From Cetobacterium somerae (GTDB lineage Bacteria > Fusobacteriota > Fusobacteriia > Fusobacteriales > Fusobacteriaceae), in NCBI RefSeq assembly GCF_022430525.1, contig NZ_CP092520.1, positions 434,001 through 498,000 of the forward strand: a stretch of 64,000 bases of DNA, read 5' to 3'. The notes under the pieces are model-generated. The model was given only the letters and a program-made list of their open reading frames with translations. It searched no databases and was not told the origin of the DNA. Positions 62,551 to 64,000 of the stretch are shown one piece after another (position 1 is the stretch's first letter; each line of letters opens with the position of its first letter). The position numbers were made by a program, and so were the translations under genes.

Positions 62551-63142
62551 TTTCAGCTATAATTAATCTAACTACATCACTTAACATAATATTCTTACTT
62601 GTAACTTTTGAAAATCCTGCTTCTCTAATAGTCTTTTCCGTTTCTCTTAATAAAGATGTTCCTAAAATTAATTTTGTAAAAATATTCAAAACTCTTAATC
62701 CTATGTTAATTATAAAGTTCTTACTTTTCATGTGCTCTATAAAAACTGCTTTTCCACCTTTTTTCAAAACTCGATACACTTCATTTATTCCCTTCTTAGG
62801 ATTAGGTATAGTACAAAAAACACAAGAAGAAAATACTGAATCAAATGTTTCATCTGAAAAGCTCATATTTTCAATATCCATTTCTAATAATTTTACATTC
62901 TCTAATCCCAATAACTTTGCTTTTTTCTTTGCTATATTTAACATTCCAACAGAGAAATCTATACCTGTTACATCCGATTTTTTTTCATAATACTTTAAAC
63001 ATGCACCACTTCCTATTCCAATTTCAAGAATTTTACCTTTTAATATTTGAACAGCTTCTTTTTTTATTTCATTCATAGGCATTCTTTCTTCTAATTTATC
63101 AAAAATATTTGCAATTCTACTATATTTATCTTTAGTTTCCAT
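62546..63142 (-). CDS. UbiE/Coq5-like class I SAM methyltransferase
   Basis: 198 residues. The SAM loop is LEIGIGSGACLKYY, followed by TGIDFSVGML and the motif II/III strand SVFSSCVFCTIPN. Members methylate small lipids, quinones or arsenic compounds. No neighbour indicates the substrate. The start ATG is preceded by AGGAGAA. Confidence 0.85.
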   Translation of the reverse strand: METKDKYSRIANIFDKLEERMPMNEIKKEAVQILKGKILEIGIGSGACLKYYEKKSDVTGIDFSVGMLNIAKKKAKLLGLENVKLLEMDIENMSFSDETFDSVFSSCVFCTIPNPKKGINEVYRVLKKGGKAVFIEHMKSKNFIINIGLRVLNIFTKLILGTSLLRETEKTIREAGFSKVTSKNIMLSDVVRLIIAEK

Positions 63143-63229
63143 TTTAATTCTCCTATTTTTTATTTTTATTAAAGGAACTCTATTTCTTAATAGTATATAT
63201 TATCTAAACCCTATATACAAGGAGGCAAC

Positions 63230-64000
63230 ATGGAAAATCTTTTAAATAGAAAATTAAGATTGGGAATCGCAGCGTGTCAATTTGGTTCTAAAGTTAGATA
63301 TAACGGAAAAGGAATAGATTTGACTCAAGCTTTAGGAAGAGACCGTGGACAATTCATTTGGACTCCTGTTTGTCCTGAAATTATGAGTGGAATGGGAGTT
63401 CCTAGACCAAGTATTAAACTTTCAGGAGGAAATGGATTTGATTTTTGGAATGGAAAAGCAAATATAAAAAATAAAGAGGGAGAAAACCGAAATGAGATGG
63501 TTCGAAAAGGTGCTATCGCTTGTCTTGAAACTTTAGAAAGAGCAAATATTGATGCTTATATATTTATGGAGGGAAGTCCTTCTTGCGGAGTTTATAGAAC
63601 AAGTTTAAAAAATCAGCGTCTTGGAAATCCACCAGGAGTCTTTGGTGCATTACTTTTAGAAAGAAATATTTTTTTAATTAGTTCAATTGATTTACAAAGT
63701 CCTATCAGATGGTGGGATTGGAAAAGACGATTGGTTGCTTTTGTTTGGATTAAAGAGCAAAATATCAACTCAATTGACATTTTAAAAGAAATTTGGGACA
63801 AAGTTAAATATGTTTTATATGAATTACACGAAGAAGAAGCAACTAAAATAAGAGATCAAATAAGATTAATTACAAATGAAAATAAGGATGTACCTGATGA
63901 AACATTTACTTTTCTTAAAAACACTATTTTAGACCTTTTAAGAAAACCTGCCGAATTAGAAAATATAAAAAAATGCTTATGGACTAATTATGTTAACTTA
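63230..64000 (+). CDS. DUF523 family protein, C-terminus outside the window
   Basis: At least 257 residues, open to the right edge. The start ATG at 63230 follows AAGGAGG. LRLGIAACQFGSKVRYNGKG, TPVCPEIMSGMGVPRPSIKL and EGSPSCGVYR give the conserved cysteine motifs of DUF523 (about 1-150). A further 100 helical residues with charged repeats follow, more than the usual family length and unlike DUF1722. Function unknown; the paired cysteines suggest metal or Fe-S binding. Confidence 0.82.
   Translation, partial: MENLLNRKLRLGIAACQFGSKVRYNGKGIDLTQALGRDRGQFIWTPVCPEIMSGMGVPRPSIKLSGGNGFDFWNGKANIKNKEGENRNEMVRKGAIACLETLERANIDAYIFMEGSPSCGVYRTSLKNQRLGNPPGVFGALLLERNIFLISSIDLQSPIRWWDWKRRLVAFVWIKEQNINSIDILKEIWDKVKYVLYELHEEEATKIRDQIRLITNENKDVPDETFTFLKNTILDLLRKPAELENIKKCLWTNYVNL

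Overview
The window is AT-rich (GC by eye well below 35 %), densely coded on both strands, and carries outer-membrane proteins (a Tsx-like channel, a maltoporin) beside strictly anaerobic enzymes (class III ribonucleotide reductase) and Clostridium-like genes (YvcK, TrmB, FetAB). That mix fits a Gram-negative fermenter of the Fusobacteriaceae. Cetobacterium is my best guess, from cobalamin biosynthesis plus a nitrate reductase-like enzyme, but this is inference. I see no mobile element, prophage or CRISPR array.

Layout. 1-5.5 kb: start of a leftward FabK/nitronate monooxygenase-like gene behind two palindromes; a complete cobalamin riboswitch unit with no gene behind it; M18 aminopeptidase and YvcK (-); a cobD / Tsx-like channel / small-protein operon (+); and a strong candidate small RNA (-). 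5.6-16 kb: Xaa-Pro aminopeptidase, NrdR-box-controlled nrdDG, the mglBAC galactose transporter, tRNA-Arg(CCU), a homocysteine methyltransferase and a DprA-like gene. 16-25 kb: a YjiH-family membrane protein behind a structured, terminator-bearing leader of no class I recognise; a MATE pump, Bax-like glucosaminidase, a GNAT-CDF fusion, a dicarboxylate/amino-acid symporter, a K+-channel-like protein, a HemW/HutW-like radical SAM enzyme and an RpiR regulator. 25.5-31 kb: moeA and fused mobAB (+) convergent with a SLAC1/TDT channel and a NasA-type molybdopterin oxidoreductase (-), apparently a compact molybdoenzyme module.

31-45 kb: L,D-transpeptidase; a ParB-like/phosphoesterase gene pair; then a maltodextrin regulon with malE-malF-malG-trmB-lipoprotein-glgP on one strand and lamB-malQ on the other, the two promoters sharing a GTTGTA-N7-TACAAC palindrome. 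No MalK ATPase is present. 45-53.9 kb: FetAB, an amino-acid antiporter, thiD-thiM under a TPP riboswitch, a GH108 muramidase, a lipoprotein amidohydrolase under a guanine riboswitch, glyA and a PhnA-like protein. 53.9-62.5 kb: a divergent surface-glycosylation locus: polyprenyl-phosphate GT2, LAB_N protein, UDP-sugar 4-epimerase, Ugd and an ArnT-like transferase on one strand; a two-component system and a second ArnT-like transferase on the other. It reads as a regulated system adding a uronic acid (probably galacturonate) to lipid A or LPS core. The window ends with a methyltransferase and a truncated DUF523 gene.

The most unusual items are the C-rich small RNA near 5.4 kb, with SD complementarity to both malE and lamB; the cobalamin riboswitch unit without a gene; the unassigned yjiH leader; the guanine riboswitch on an exported amidohydrolase; and the two-ArnT glycosylation locus.
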